Part shown: positions 15,151 to 23,775 of the stretch, one piece after another
How the letters are laid out: each line of letters begins with the position of its first letter
Numbering within the stretch: the first letter of the stretch is position 1
DNA from: an uncultured Candidatus Melainabacteria bacterium
GTDB taxonomy: Bacteria > Cyanobacteriota > Vampirovibrionia > Gastranaerophilales > Gastranaerophilaceae
NCBI GenBank assembly: GCA_949841365.1
Contig: CATKZI010000002.1
Location: forward strand, 124,001 to 188,000
Direction of reading: 5' to 3'
DNA: 64,000 nt
Position numbers and translations under genes: made by a program
The notes under the pieces: generated by a model
What the model was told of the DNA's origin: nothing
What the model saw: only the letters and a program-made list of their open reading frames with translations
Databases searched by the model: none

Positions 15151-16524
15151 ATGTCAACAATAATAATGATTTTACTTATAAGCATTCTGATACTTGTACA
15201 CGAGGCAGGGCACTTTTTCTCGGCAAGAATGTTCGGGATAAAAGTAGACAAATTCGGAATAGGTCTGCCAATCGGACCGACATTGTGGGAGAAAAAAGTC
15301 GGTGATATAACACTTGTTATTCACGCGTTTTTATTCGGCGGATACGTTTCTTTCCCCGATGATGATAAAGAATCTGATGTTCCCGCAGATTCAAAAGACC
15401 GTCTTATGAACCGACCCGCATGGCAAAGAGCAATTGTTTTCTCGGCAGGGGTCGGAGCAAACGTAATCTGTGCTTTTGTTTTGGTACTTTTAACAGCATT
15501 TTTGTGGCACAATATGCCGTCAAACAAATTCGACATTTATGTTACAAAAATTACTGCCCCGAAAGAAGCTTCCGTTTGGCAATCGGGAATGCAGGCAGGT
15601 GATAAAATCATAGAAATTAACGGCTCTCCCGCCGACACGAAATATGCACTGAACCTTTATGCAATGTACAGCGCATCTTTTGACGGCAAAACTGATAAAG
15701 AACTTGTTGAAAAAAATTATACAAACCTTAAAAAAATTAATCAGGCATTTCCGCGTGAAGAAATTATTGAAAAAGGTTTGATTGTAAAACTTCCGCAAAG
15801 CATTCAAGAAGAAAAAGTTGTCTTAAACAAAAATATTTTGAACGCTGTAGCACTCTATAAAAATGATGAAGAAAAACTTTCTGAAACCCAAATTAAACTG
15901 CGTGATGAGATTAAAGACAAAAAATTCTTGGAAGCTGACGGCACATATTCATTGAATGACTTGGCTTATGCAATGTCGGATAACCAAAAACCAATTGACA
16001 TCAAAGTTTTGAGAGGTGACAAAGTCGTAACGCTTAACACTCTTTACTCTGATAAAGACGGCTTGATAGGCATCGAAATCGACCGCAAAGAAAAATTAAT
16101 TCCAGTAACAGGCATTAAATCAGCTTTTTCAACAAGTTGGAACTACCTTTACAACGAAACAAAATCAATGCTTATAGTATTAAAACAACTGTTTACGGGC
16201 AAAATTCCGTTGAAAAACATGCATGGCGTTGTATTGATTACCAAAGTCGGCGGAGATATTATAAGCAATGACGGAATTTTCTACGGAATACTTTTAACAG
16301 CAGTAATTTCAATGAACCTTGCAATATTGAATATTCTGCCAATCCCCGCACTTGACGGCGGTCATCTGTTATTCTTGCTTATTGAAAAAATTACGGGCAG
16401 ACCGGTAAACGAGCAGGTTGCAGAAAAGATAATGACGGTATTTTTCGCACTGTTGATAGCGTTATTGGTATTTGTACTGTTTAACGATATATATGTGCTG
16501 ATTCAGCCGTTATTTACAAAGTAA
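15151..16524 (+). CDS. rseP: RIP metalloprotease RseP / site-2 protease
   Basis: Intramembrane zinc protease of 457 residues. The metal motif HEAGHFFSARMFGI is in the first helix (about 17-30). Further helices follow, then a PDZ region (WQSGMQAGDKIIEINGSPAD, about 143-162), a long Lys-rich insert, and the second catalytic motif NILPIPALDGGHLLFLLIE near 400. It cuts membrane-bound regulators such as anti-sigma factors and clears signal-peptide remnants. AGAGGG lies before the ATG. It is divergent from the two-component regulator and ends at a clear terminator. Confidence 0.93.
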   Translation: MSTIIMILLISILILVHEAGHFFSARMFGIKVDKFGIGLPIGPTLWEKKVGDITLVIHAFLFGGYVSFPDDDKESDVPADSKDRLMNRPAWQRAIVFSAGVGANVICAFVLVLLTAFLWHNMPSNKFDIYVTKITAPKEASVWQSGMQAGDKIIEINGSPADTKYALNLYAMYSASFDGKTDKELVEKNYTNLKKINQAFPREEIIEKGLIVKLPQSIQEEKVVLNKNILNAVALYKNDEEKLSETQIKLRDEIKDKKFLEADGTYSLNDLAYAMSDNQKPIDIKVLRGDKVVTLNTLYSDKDGLIGIEIDRKEKLIPVTGIKSAFSTSWNYLYNETKSMLIVLKQLFTGKIPLKNMHGVVLITKVGGDIISNDGIFYGILLTAVISMNLAILNILPIPALDGGHLLFLLIEKITGRPVNEQVAEKIMTVFFALLIALLVFVLFNDIYVLIQPLFTK

Positions 16525-16530
16525 AAAAAA

Positions 16531-16552
16531 AGAGCCCCGCAGGGCTCTTTTA
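16531..16552 (+). terminator. Intrinsic terminator of rseP
   Basis: Stem AGAGCCC/GGGCTCT with loop CGCA, followed by T's and preceded by an A-run, 6 nt after the rseP stop. Confidence 0.9.
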
Positions 16553-16597
16553 ACTTCCGCCGATGTATATCAAACACTGTGTTGACTGTTCGGCAGG

Positions 16598-16611
16598 GCT
16601 ACGTGCGTAGC
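16598..16611. repeat. Dispersed short hairpin GCTACGTGCGTAGC (copy 2)
   Basis: Identical to 9411-9424, again preceded by TTCGGCA. It is located 2 nt from the end of the minus-strand SPFH gene. Confidence 0.75.
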
Positions 16612-16613
16612 AC

Positions 16614-17402
16614 TTATTTTTTGCTGATATTTATGAATGGCATCGAACCACCTAACATATATTCAGGAAGTTTTCCGTCCCATTTTTGTACAGCTTCGTA
16701 TTCAACAAGAGCTTTATTTTGTGTAAGAGCGTGCGCTCTGATTGACATTGATTTTGCTTCTGCTTCCGCTGAAATAAGTTTTTGTTTTGCTTCTTCTTGG
16801 ATTTGAACAGTTTTATTTTTAGCACGCAACGCTTCTTGTTCTGCTGTTACTTTGCTTTCAATAGCTTTTTCAAAAACACCTGAGTATGCGATTGCTGTCA
16901 TTTGAAAATCAGTTACGTTAATATATTTAGGTGCAAGGTGGTTTTGAAGTTTTATCAAAATTTCTTGAGTAGCTTTTTCTCTGTTTGCAACCAAATCCTG
17001 CGCATTCCATTTACCGATAACGTCTTTAAGCGTACCTTCGACTACAGGACTAACGACAGTGTCAAAATAATTCACACCAACTTCTCTATACATCTTATGA
17101 GCATTTTCAGGCTGTAAGTTGTAGTTGAGAACGTATGTAATTTTTGCCTGCTGAATGTCTTTTGTGTAAACAGAAGTTTCAATATAATTTTTTTGAGTTT
17201 TTACGTTCATATTTTTGATTGCCGAAATAAAGGGGGTAACAAAATGAACACCTTCCGTGTAGCTTGTCGGTGAAACTTTACCGAGTGTAACCTTAACCCC
17301 GCGTTCGCCGACACCAACGATTGCAATCGGGTTAAAAAATGCGATAAAAATTATCAACAATGTGACAATAATTAACGGTGTAATTAATTTGTTCGTTTCC
17401 AT
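16614..17402 (-). CDS. SPFH / band 7 (prohibitin-like) membrane protein
   Basis: 262 residues. One N-terminal membrane anchor lies at about 8-30, then the SPFH domain (VGERGVKVTLGKVSPTSYTEGVHFVTPF), then a helical Ala/Glu/Lys-rich coiled-coil region (EALRAKNKTVQIQEEAKQKL, about 190-230). Prohibitin/HflC-like proteins form large membrane rings and often modulate FtsH. The gene stands alone, so its partner is unknown. AAGGAG lies 7 nt before the ATG. Two small hairpins separate it from the small membrane protein gene upstream. Confidence 0.87.
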   Translation of the reverse strand: METNKLITPLIIVTLLIIFIAFFNPIAIVGVGERGVKVTLGKVSPTSYTEGVHFVTPFISAIKNMNVKTQKNYIETSVYTKDIQQAKITYVLNYNLQPENAHKMYREVGVNYFDTVVSPVVEGTLKDVIGKWNAQDLVANREKATQEILIKLQNHLAPKYINVTDFQMTAIAYSGVFEKAIESKVTAEQEALRAKNKTVQIQEEAKQKLISAEAEAKSMSIRAHALTQNKALVEYEAVQKWDGKLPEYMLGGSMPFINISKK

Positions 17403-17419
17403 TCAAATCTCCTTTTTCT

Positions 17420-17476
17420 GCCACCTCTATAGATTTTGGTGGCAATTTAACAACTACCTACAGAGGCTAAAGCCTC
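17420..17476. repeat. Two tandem intergenic hairpins
   Basis: GCCACC (17420-17425) pairs with GGTGGC (17438-17443), and GAGGC (17463-17467) pairs with GCCTC (17472-17476). They lie between the stop of the 63-aa gene and the SPFH start. They may form an attenuator, a weak terminator or a palindromic repeat. Confidence 0.5.
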
Positions 17477-17478
17477 CG

Positions 17479-17670
17479 TTACTCAATTCCCGCAAGCGAA
17501 AGCGCCGCGTAAAGTATCACTAAAATTAATGCAAAAACTACGTAACAATTTGCGATTAATTTTCCATGCGTTTGATAAAGGTTCTTTTTCATAACCAGAC
17601 TCAAAAGCATAATAACGAGGTTTGTAAAAATTACAAACGCTAAAAGTAAAAATAAAATTCTTAAAGGCAT
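17479..17670 (-). CDS. Small two-helix membrane protein, unknown
   Basis: 63 residues with two hydrophobic helices (about 4-26 and 42-60) joined by a basic loop containing YQTHGK. AGGAG 6 nt before the ATG supports translation. No family is recognised. It is followed by two small hairpins and then the SPFH gene on the same strand, so the two could be co-transcribed. Many bacterial small membrane proteins of this size modulate larger membrane partners, but nothing here shows which one. Confidence 0.7.
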   Translation of the reverse strand: MPLRILFLLLAFVIFTNLVIMLLSLVMKKNLYQTHGKLIANCYVVFALILVILYAALSLAGIE

Positions 17671-17757
17671 GCTATTCTCCTATTTTAAAAAAATTGTAAA
17701 TTATAAATCAATACAACAAATCGTACAGATGTTTGAGTTTTTAAATTTCCGCTCTTT

Positions 17758-17763
17758 TATAAT
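17758..17763 (+). promoter_or_regulatory. -10 element of the alcohol dehydrogenase gene
   Basis: TATAAT with a predicted start around 17770. This leaves a leader of about 17 nt that contains AAAGGAG before the ATG at 17787. Confidence 0.55.
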
Positions 17764-17786
17764 TAATAATGAAAGGAGAAATTTAT

Positions 17787-18989
17787 ATGTGGGAAAAAGA
17801 TATTAACATTAACGAAGTTAAAGAAATCCGCACAAGAACAACGGTTTATTTTGGTGTAGGCGCTATCAAAAAATTTGACGATATCGCGCGTGTTTTAAAA
17901 GAAAAAGGAATTGACAAAGTTATCGTAATGTCAGGCAGAAACGCTTATAAAGCAACAGGTGCATGGGATTACGTTGAAAAAGCACTGAAAGATAACGGCA
18001 TAGGCTACGTAAACTATGCAGAAGTAACCCCAAATCCGACAACAGACCATGTAAATGATGCTGCAAAACTTGCAAAAGAATTCGGTGCAAAAGGGGTTAT
18101 TGCAATCGGCGGAGGCTCTCCGACAGATGCAGGAAAATCAGTTGCAATTCTTTTGGAATATCCTGAAAAAACCGCAGAAGACATTTATGATTTCACATTT
18201 GCGCCCGACAAAGCTGCTCCGATTGTATCAATCAACCTAACTCACGGAACAGGTACGGAAACAAACAGATTTGCGGTTGTAACCAATTTGAAAAAGAATT
18301 TCAAGCCTGCAATAGCTTACGACTGCATCTATCCGATGTTTGCAATCGACGACCCGCAGTTGATGACAAAATTGTCACCAAAACAAACAAGATATGTTTC
18401 AATTGATGCGGTTAACCACGTTGTAGAGGCTGCAACATCTGCTGTTGCATCACCTTATTCAATTTCGCTTGCAAAAGAAGTAATTGAACTTGTTGCAAAA
18501 TATCTTCCGAAAGCATTGGAAAATCCTGAAGATTTAGAAGCAAGATATTTCCTTGCTTATGCGGCAATGATGGGCGGTGTAAGCTTTGATAACGGCTTAT
18601 TACACTATACGCATGCGCTTGAACATCCGCTAAGCGCTGTTAAACCTGAATTGTCACATGGTTTGGGCTTGGCAATTTTATTGCCTGCGGTAATCAAAAC
18701 AATTTACAAAGATAAACCGCATGTTCTGGCTGATATCTTAGCTCCGATTGCTCACGATTTGAAAGGCGAACCTTCAGAAGCCGAAAAAGCAGGAAAACTT
18801 GTTCAAGACTGGTTATTCTCAGTCGGCGTAACCGAAAAACTTGAAGATGAAGGACTTACGGATATTGAAAAACTTACAGATTTGGTATTTACAACACCTT
18901 CACTTGAAGGATTGGTTCAAATCGGGCCGTCAGGATGCGGACGCGAGGTTGTAAAAGAGATTTATCAAAACTCTGTAAAACCGATGTAA
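17787..18989 (+). CDS. Iron-containing alcohol dehydrogenase
   Basis: Group III alcohol dehydrogenase, 400 residues from the ATG at 17787. An in-frame ATG at 17769 encloses the Shine-Dalgarno AAAGGAG and is rejected. The NAD-binding part has GVIAIGGGSPTDAGKSVAI. Metal ligands are in DAVNHVVEAATSAVAS (Asp, His) and in HALEHPLSAVKPELSHGLG (His and His). It likely interconverts an aldehyde and alcohol (ethanol or butanol type) in fermentation. It forms a single-gene unit with its own promoter and terminator. Confidence 0.92.
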   Translation: MWEKDININEVKEIRTRTTVYFGVGAIKKFDDIARVLKEKGIDKVIVMSGRNAYKATGAWDYVEKALKDNGIGYVNYAEVTPNPTTDHVNDAAKLAKEFGAKGVIAIGGGSPTDAGKSVAILLEYPEKTAEDIYDFTFAPDKAAPIVSINLTHGTGTETNRFAVVTNLKKNFKPAIAYDCIYPMFAIDDPQLMTKLSPKQTRYVSIDAVNHVVEAATSAVASPYSISLAKEVIELVAKYLPKALENPEDLEARYFLAYAAMMGGVSFDNGLLHYTHALEHPLSAVKPELSHGLGLAILLPAVIKTIYKDKPHVLADILAPIAHDLKGEPSEAEKAGKLVQDWLFSVGVTEKLEDEGLTDIEKLTDLVFTTPSLEGLVQIGPSGCGREVVKEIYQNSVKPM

Positions 18990-18990
18990 A

Positions 18991-19016
18991 AAAGGGCGCT
19001 CAGGCGCCCTTTTTTT
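18991..19016 (+). terminator. Intrinsic terminator of the alcohol dehydrogenase gene
   Basis: Stem AAAGGGCGC/GCGCCCTTT with a 4-nt loop and T-run, directly after the stop codon. The -10 box of the next gene starts only 8 nt after the stem. Confidence 0.93.
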
Positions 19017-19020
19017 ATAT

Positions 19021-19026
19021 TATAAT
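19021..19026 (+). promoter_or_regulatory. -10 element of the U32 peptidase gene (leaderless arrangement)
   Basis: TATAAT, then 6 nt (AATTTT), then the ATG at 19033. There is no Shine-Dalgarno. The -35 position would fall in the preceding terminator stem and does not match the consensus. Confidence 0.55.
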
Positions 19027-19032
19027 AATTTT

Positions 19033-20769
19033 ATGATTGAACTTTTAGCACCTGCAAAAGATAAAGAAACAGCAATTATCGCAATCGAAAGCGGAGCTGA
19101 CGCAATTTATATCGGCTCACCAAAATTCGGCGCGCGTCAAGCTGTCGGAAACTCTCTTGAAAATATTAAAGAAGTCGTTAATTATGCTCACAAGTTTTAT
19201 GTAAAAGTTCATGTAACCATTAATACAATTTTGACGGATGATGAATTAAAGCAGGCGCAAGAGCTTATTTTTAAGCTTTACGAAATCGGTGTTGATGCAA
19301 TTATTGTTCAGGATATGGGAATTTTCAAACTTGCGGTTGACGGCAAATTACCGCCAATACCAATTCATGCAAGCACTCAATGCGACAACAGGACTTTAGA
19401 AAAAGCAAAATTCTTTGATAATATGGGGATTTCTCGCGTAATCCTTGCCCGCGAACTCTCTATTCAACAAATTAAAGAAATTTGTCAGAATATAAATGCC
19501 GAGGTTGAAACTTTTATTCACGGCGCTTTGTGCGTATCTTACAGCGGACAGTGCTATTTAAGCCATTATATCGGCGGACGCTCGGCAAACAGAGGCGAGT
19601 GCGCACAGGCTTGCCGCAAAAAATACACCCTCATTGATGAGGACGGCAAAATTATTGCAAAAGATAAGTATCTTTTGAGTTTGAGAGATTTTAACGCATC
19701 AAAACATATAAAAGAATTGATTGATGCGGGTGTAAAATCATTCAAAATCGAAGGCAGATTAAAAGATAAGAACTACGTCAAAAACGTTGTAGCCTTCTAC
19801 AGACAGGAAATTGACAAGTTCGCAAAAAAAGATTCGTCAGGCAAAGTCTTTTTGGATTTTGAACCCGACGTAAACAAAAGTTTTAACCGCGGATTTACGG
19901 ATTATTTTCTTGACGGACGAAAAAAATGTTTCAACTTTGAATCCCCAAAAGCTGTCGGCGAATATCTGGGAAAAATTAAAAAAGTCTGCAAAGATTACTT
20001 TGAAATTGACGCCCAACTTTCAAAACAAGACGGACTATATTTTAACGGGCAAGGATGTCTTGTAAATAATATTGACGGTAAGAAGGTTTTTCCGAACCGA
20101 ATGGACGGAATTGCAGTTGGGATTGATGTTTACAGAAATTTTGATTCAAAATTCGACAAACAGCTTGAAAATTCCAAAACAAAACGCCGAATTGGAGTTG
20201 AATTTACTTGCAAAAACGGGATTTTAAAAGCCGTAGATGAAGATGGTAATTTTGTCCAAATCCCGCTTTCTGCAAATGAAGCTCCAAAAAATCCCGATAA
20301 AATGCGCGAAACTTTTATCAAACAAATGCAAAAAACAGGCGACAGTGATTTTTACGTAAATGATGTAAATGTTGATGATTTACCGTTTATGCCTGTATCG
20401 GAAATTAACGAACTCCGTCGTACAATTCTTACACAATTGATGGAAAAACGTGTTAAAAATTACACAAGAGAAACACAAAATTCACTAAAATATACAGAAT
20501 TTCCACAAAAACAACTTGACTATAGAGCAAATATCCACAACAGTACAGCAAAAAGTTTTTACGAGGCTTGCGGATGTGAAGTTTGTGAGATGTCGGCAGA
20601 GAGCGGTTCAAAACCCACAGAACTTATGTGCACAAAACATTGTTTAAAATTCGCGTTCAACATGTGCAAATCCCCCAAAAAATTATTTTTAATCGATGAA
20701 AAAGGCAAACGCTACCCGCTTAAATTTGACTGCAAAGCATGTAATATGATTTTGACTTCCGCAAAATAA
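19033..20769 (+). CDS. Peptidase U32 family protein
   Basis: 578 residues. The U32 signature is clear at about 160-200: ETFIHGALCVSYSGQC, then GGRSANRGECAQACR. The N-terminal half is the TIM-like U32 domain (MIELLAPAKDKETAIIAIESGADAIYIG). Family members include collagenase-like peptidases and the tRNA/rRNA hydroxylation factors TrhP and RlhA. The Cys set here suits an Fe-S-linked hydroxylation role, which is inference. The C-terminal region adds a Cys-rich tail (CGCEVCE, CTKHCLKF, CKACN) that may bind metal. Confidence 0.9.
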   Translation: MIELLAPAKDKETAIIAIESGADAIYIGSPKFGARQAVGNSLENIKEVVNYAHKFYVKVHVTINTILTDDELKQAQELIFKLYEIGVDAIIVQDMGIFKLAVDGKLPPIPIHASTQCDNRTLEKAKFFDNMGISRVILARELSIQQIKEICQNINAEVETFIHGALCVSYSGQCYLSHYIGGRSANRGECAQACRKKYTLIDEDGKIIAKDKYLLSLRDFNASKHIKELIDAGVKSFKIEGRLKDKNYVKNVVAFYRQEIDKFAKKDSSGKVFLDFEPDVNKSFNRGFTDYFLDGRKKCFNFESPKAVGEYLGKIKKVCKDYFEIDAQLSKQDGLYFNGQGCLVNNIDGKKVFPNRMDGIAVGIDVYRNFDSKFDKQLENSKTKRRIGVEFTCKNGILKAVDEDGNFVQIPLSANEAPKNPDKMRETFIKQMQKTGDSDFYVNDVNVDDLPFMPVSEINELRRTILTQLMEKRVKNYTRETQNSLKYTEFPQKQLDYRANIHNSTAKSFYEACGCEVCEMSAESGSKPTELMCTKHCLKFAFNMCKSPKKLFLIDEKGKRYPLKFDCKACNMILTSAK

Positions 20770-20785
20770 TCCTTAAACATATATC

Positions 20786-20819
20786 ATACGAAAGTATGAC
20801 GTCTAAAATCGTGTTTTAG
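20786..20819. other. Two tandem hairpins before the TPR gene
   Basis: TCATAC-GAAA-GTATGA, then CTAAAA-TCGTG-TTTTAG. The first has a GAAA tetraloop. They lie between the U32 stop (20769) and the TPR start (20846) and lack a T-run, so they may be a weak terminator or leader structure. A TATAGT box follows at 20822. Confidence 0.5.
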
Positions 20820-20845
20820 GATATAGTAGTCTTGAGGGTACAATT

Positions 20846-22294
20846 GTGTTAAACGGTATTTTTCAACGTCCATATTTGAATAACAACAATCTTGTTAAGA
20901 AAAAACAAGACGAAGAAAAAAACGCGTCTCAAACTCAGCGTGAACAACAAGCTGACCAAAATTCCAGAAGCAAAGGACTTCAGTACATTGAACCCCGCAC
21001 AGCACAGCCGGAACAACAGGTTGACTGGCGTCAAATGCGTTCTCAAATTCAGGCACAGGCAAGACAACAAACTCAGAGCACAGAAGAACCTATGCCGACA
21101 AAAACCCTGTCAGGCAGAAGCACTGTAATCAATATTGCCCAAATCCTTAAAGATTTCAGAAACACAGCAGCCGCAATCGGAACACCTGACAATTTAAAAG
21201 AAGAAGTTGAAGGATATCTTTCACTTGTCGAAAAACAGGTTAAAAAAGACGATGCAAATACAAAACTTGTAAAATCAAACCTTAAAAATGCATCATCAAT
21301 CCTTGACGGTTATATTTCAAAAACCCTTAATAAAGATTCCAAAGTCGTTGAAAACTGGGTTGATGCACTATTCTTACAGCAAATTGATTTCAAATATAAC
21401 GAAGAAGAAATTAACCCTCAATTTTTGGTAAAATTCCCGCAAAATACTGAACCAAAAACTATAGAAACACCTACTGAGCCCATTGAACAGGAAATTCAAA
21501 CTGATGCAAAAGTGGTTTCCCTAATCCCGCAGGATAAAGAATTGAAATCACTCTTTATTCAGTCTAAAAAACTTGTCTACGCTAATCAGCCCGAAAAAGC
21601 TATAGAAACATTTGAAAAAGCATTACACAGAGCAGATGAAGTAGGCGACAACGAAACAAAATCAAAAATTTACTACGAAGTTGGCAGAATTTATGATGAC
21701 CACTCATACTTTGCAGAAGCATTGAAAAGTTATCACAAATCAATTCAAAACACAGAAGATAACAACGTAAAAACAAAAGCTCACTATTCAATGGCACAGA
21801 TTTATGATGATGTGAACCAGATTAAACCCGCACTTGATCACTATTTCAGTTCAGTTTCATGTGCAGGAGAAGTTGACAATCTTTCTGCTCAATCAACATC
21901 ATTGACCAAAATGGGCAATATTTTTACCGACATGTTTGATATTCAAGGCATTGAATACTATGACACTGCTGATGCTCTTGCTCAACAAACAGATAACGCA
22001 AAAGTAAAAGGGTTTGTATCATCAAGCCTCGGCAATGCTTACGAAACATTCGGCGAACCTCAAAAAGCATTGAAAGCCTACTCTAATGCCGTAAAACATT
22101 ATACAGATGCTGATTCACCGCAAAAAACAGCACAAAATTATCTGAAAGCAGGCGACATTATGGTAGAAATGAGCAACGTATCAAAAGCAAAAGGACTTTT
22201 GACAAAAGCTCAAAACTACGCACGCCGTACAGATGACATCAATTTGATGAACGAAATTAACGACAAATTGAACAGTCTTGAACTGTTAAGTTAG
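20846..22294 (+). CDS. TPR-repeat protein, Gln-rich N-terminus
   Basis: 482 residues from a GTG preceded by GAGGG. Residues 1-90 are basic and Gln-rich, probably disordered; about 95-195 is an unrecognised helical region. From about 230 to the end there are at least five TPR-like helix pairs (for example AIETFEKALHRADEVGD, ALKSYHKSIQNTEDNN, ALKAYSNAVKHYTDAD). No signal peptide is seen, so it should be a cytoplasmic scaffold. Partners are unknown. It overlaps the convergent glyoxalase gene by 4 nt. Confidence 0.85.
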   Translation: MLNGIFQRPYLNNNNLVKKKQDEEKNASQTQREQQADQNSRSKGLQYIEPRTAQPEQQVDWRQMRSQIQAQARQQTQSTEEPMPTKTLSGRSTVINIAQILKDFRNTAAAIGTPDNLKEEVEGYLSLVEKQVKKDDANTKLVKSNLKNASSILDGYISKTLNKDSKVVENWVDALFLQQIDFKYNEEEINPQFLVKFPQNTEPKTIETPTEPIEQEIQTDAKVVSLIPQDKELKSLFIQSKKLVYANQPEKAIETFEKALHRADEVGDNETKSKIYYEVGRIYDDHSYFAEALKSYHKSIQNTEDNNVKTKAHYSMAQIYDDVNQIKPALDHYFSSVSCAGEVDNLSAQSTSLTKMGNIFTDMFDIQGIEYYDTADALAQQTDNAKVKGFVSSSLGNAYETFGEPQKALKAYSNAVKHYTDADSPQKTAQNYLKAGDIMVEMSNVSKAKGLLTKAQNYARRTDDINLMNEINDKLNSLELLS

Positions 22295-22665
22295 TCCTCT
22301 ATTAATTCAATCTCGTTTCCGTCAGGGTCTTTGATAAACGCAATTGTTGAACCTGCTTCTTCCATATAATACGGCTCATACAAATATTCATAACCCATTA
22401 AGCGAAGTTTTTTGTCAAATCCGGTCATTGAATCCACCCCGAACGCGAAATGTCCGAAAGCGTTTCCGTTTTCATAACCGTTTTCGGGATTTTCAAAATT
22501 TGCAGTAAGTTCAATTTGAGTTTGCCCGTCCTCATCACTTAGAAAATATAAAATACAATCTTCAAGTTTTATTGTGCGAACTAAGTTTAATCCTAACAGT
22601 TTTGTATAAAAATCAAGTGATCTATCAATATCTTTAACTCTAATCATTGCATGTAAAAATTTCAT
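22291..22665 (-). CDS. gloA: Lactoylglutathione lyase (glyoxalase I) type protein
   Basis: Vicinal-oxygen-chelate protein of 124 residues. MIRVKDIDRSLDFYTKLLGLNLVR is the usual N-terminal motif. The four metal ligands fit His5, a Glu in IELT, His in GHFAFGV, and Glu in GNEIELIED. GloA isomerises the hemithioacetal of methylglyoxal and glutathione. With a glutamate-cysteine ligase at 3283 the cell may have a suitable thiol. GAGAGGAT precedes the ATG. It lies 4 nt after the stop of the upstream unknown gene, so they form one operon. Confidence 0.88.
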   Translation of the reverse strand: MKFLHAMIRVKDIDRSLDFYTKLLGLNLVRTIKLEDCILYFLSDEDGQTQIELTANFENPENGYENGNAFGHFAFGVDSMTGFDKKLRLMGYEYLYEPYYMEEAGSTIAFIKDPDGNEIELIED

Positions 22666-22669
22666 TTTT

Positions 22670-23743
22670 TTATCCTCTCTGCTTATCTATTTCAATAACA
22701 TGTCGAATAATAGTATGCGCCATAAGCAGCAAATACGGATTAACCTCATTGGTATTCGACATATTAATCTTTGCTTCGGGTTTTTCGCGTTTTTCTCTAT
22801 CAGCCGTTTTGGTTTCAAACGATACAACCGAATTCATGGAATAATGCTTTTCATCAGCTTCAATTCTCAATAACAATTCGTCTTTCGGAAACTCTTTGTC
22901 ACATTCAATATTAACATGAACCGAATTAGATGTTTCCAAAATCAATGTCGCAACAACATTGCCGTAATTTAGTGTCGTAATCGTAATTATTAAAATACTG
23001 TCACTTTCATCACTTCCCGCACCCGTTTCAATCTCAAGGTCAAATCCAACCCCTTCCTGAAGCGGAAGCCACGGAAGATATAAAAGCATCAATAATTTCA
23101 TAGTCTGCGCGCCATCATTTTGCGAAGCTGCGGCTACACTTGCGTTAATAAGTTTTGCGGTTTCTTTCAATTGTGAAAGGTCTTGAACTCCGAGTTTTGC
23201 ATTACTTGCCATTGTTGTAATAAGTTTTGCAATCGCATCTTTACCGTTTGCCTGAATCATTGCCGAAATATCAAGAAGATTTATCATACCTGATGAAGAA
23301 ATCGGCAAATTCCGCAAAGTAGACTGCAATTGATTTAACACAGTTTTATTACCGTTCAAAATCATATTTTGAGCTTCTGTGATGGACAATCCTTGCAATT
23401 GTGCGAGAATTTGTGCCTGTGTCTGGGACATTGCTCGCATATTGCTTTGGGCAAACCTCTGATTTAATTGATTTAAAGTAATATTTCTCTGCATCATAAA
23501 CACAAGCTCATTAAGATTTTTTGGAAGTTTCATCATATCTTTTACATAAACAGATTGATCACTTCCTGCCATTTGCGCCTGCTGAGGAGCAGGCATTGGT
23601 GTAGGAGTTGTACTTTGCGCAGGTGTTTGCGGAGCAGGTGGTGCAGATTGAGCAGACTGACTTTGAGGCGCTTGTTTTTGCAAGTTCAACGTCTGATAAT
23701 TTACAAATCTTGAAATCATTTTCCCAAGGTTTAAATCTGCCAT
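22670..23743 (-). CDS. Unknown protein with Pro/Gln-rich N-terminus (faintly FliK-like C-terminus)
   Basis: 357 residues, family not recognised. About 20-60 is Pro/Ala/Gln/Ser-rich. About 70-210 is helical and rich in Gln, Asn and Met. About 225-330 is beta-rich (LPWLPLQEGVGFDLEI, VATLILETSNSVHVNIECD, LLLRIEADE), which recalls the C-terminal domain of hook-length proteins such as FliK. No flagellar gene is nearby, so this is weak. The end carries a conserved-looking helix (LLLMAHTIIRHVIEID). A TATAAT ends 7 nt before the ATG, a leaderless arrangement. Confidence 0.75.
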   Translation of the reverse strand: MADLNLGKMISRFVNYQTLNLQKQAPQSQSAQSAPPAPQTPAQSTTPTPMPAPQQAQMAGSDQSVYVKDMMKLPKNLNELVFMMQRNITLNQLNQRFAQSNMRAMSQTQAQILAQLQGLSITEAQNMILNGNKTVLNQLQSTLRNLPISSSGMINLLDISAMIQANGKDAIAKLITTMASNAKLGVQDLSQLKETAKLINASVAAASQNDGAQTMKLLMLLYLPWLPLQEGVGFDLEIETGAGSDESDSILIITITTLNYGNVVATLILETSNSVHVNIECDKEFPKDELLLRIEADEKHYSMNSVVSFETKTADREKREKPEAKINMSNTNEVNPYLLLMAHTIIRHVIEIDKQRG

Positions 23744-23750
23744 AAGTTCA

Positions 23751-23756
23751 ATTATA
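23751..23756 (-). promoter_or_regulatory. -10 element of the 22670-23743 gene (leaderless arrangement)
   Basis: TATAAT on the minus strand, 7 nt before the ATG, with TAGACA 16 nt further upstream as a plausible -35. There is no Shine-Dalgarno in between. Confidence 0.6.
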
Positions 23757-23775
23757 CTGATTTTTGCGAATTTGT

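Noticed and set aside
17769-17786. Upstream ATG starts for the alcohol dehydrogenase (17769) and the unknown at 24675
   Set aside because: In both cases the Shine-Dalgarno AAAGGAG lies between the first and second in-frame ATG, so the second ATG is the start.
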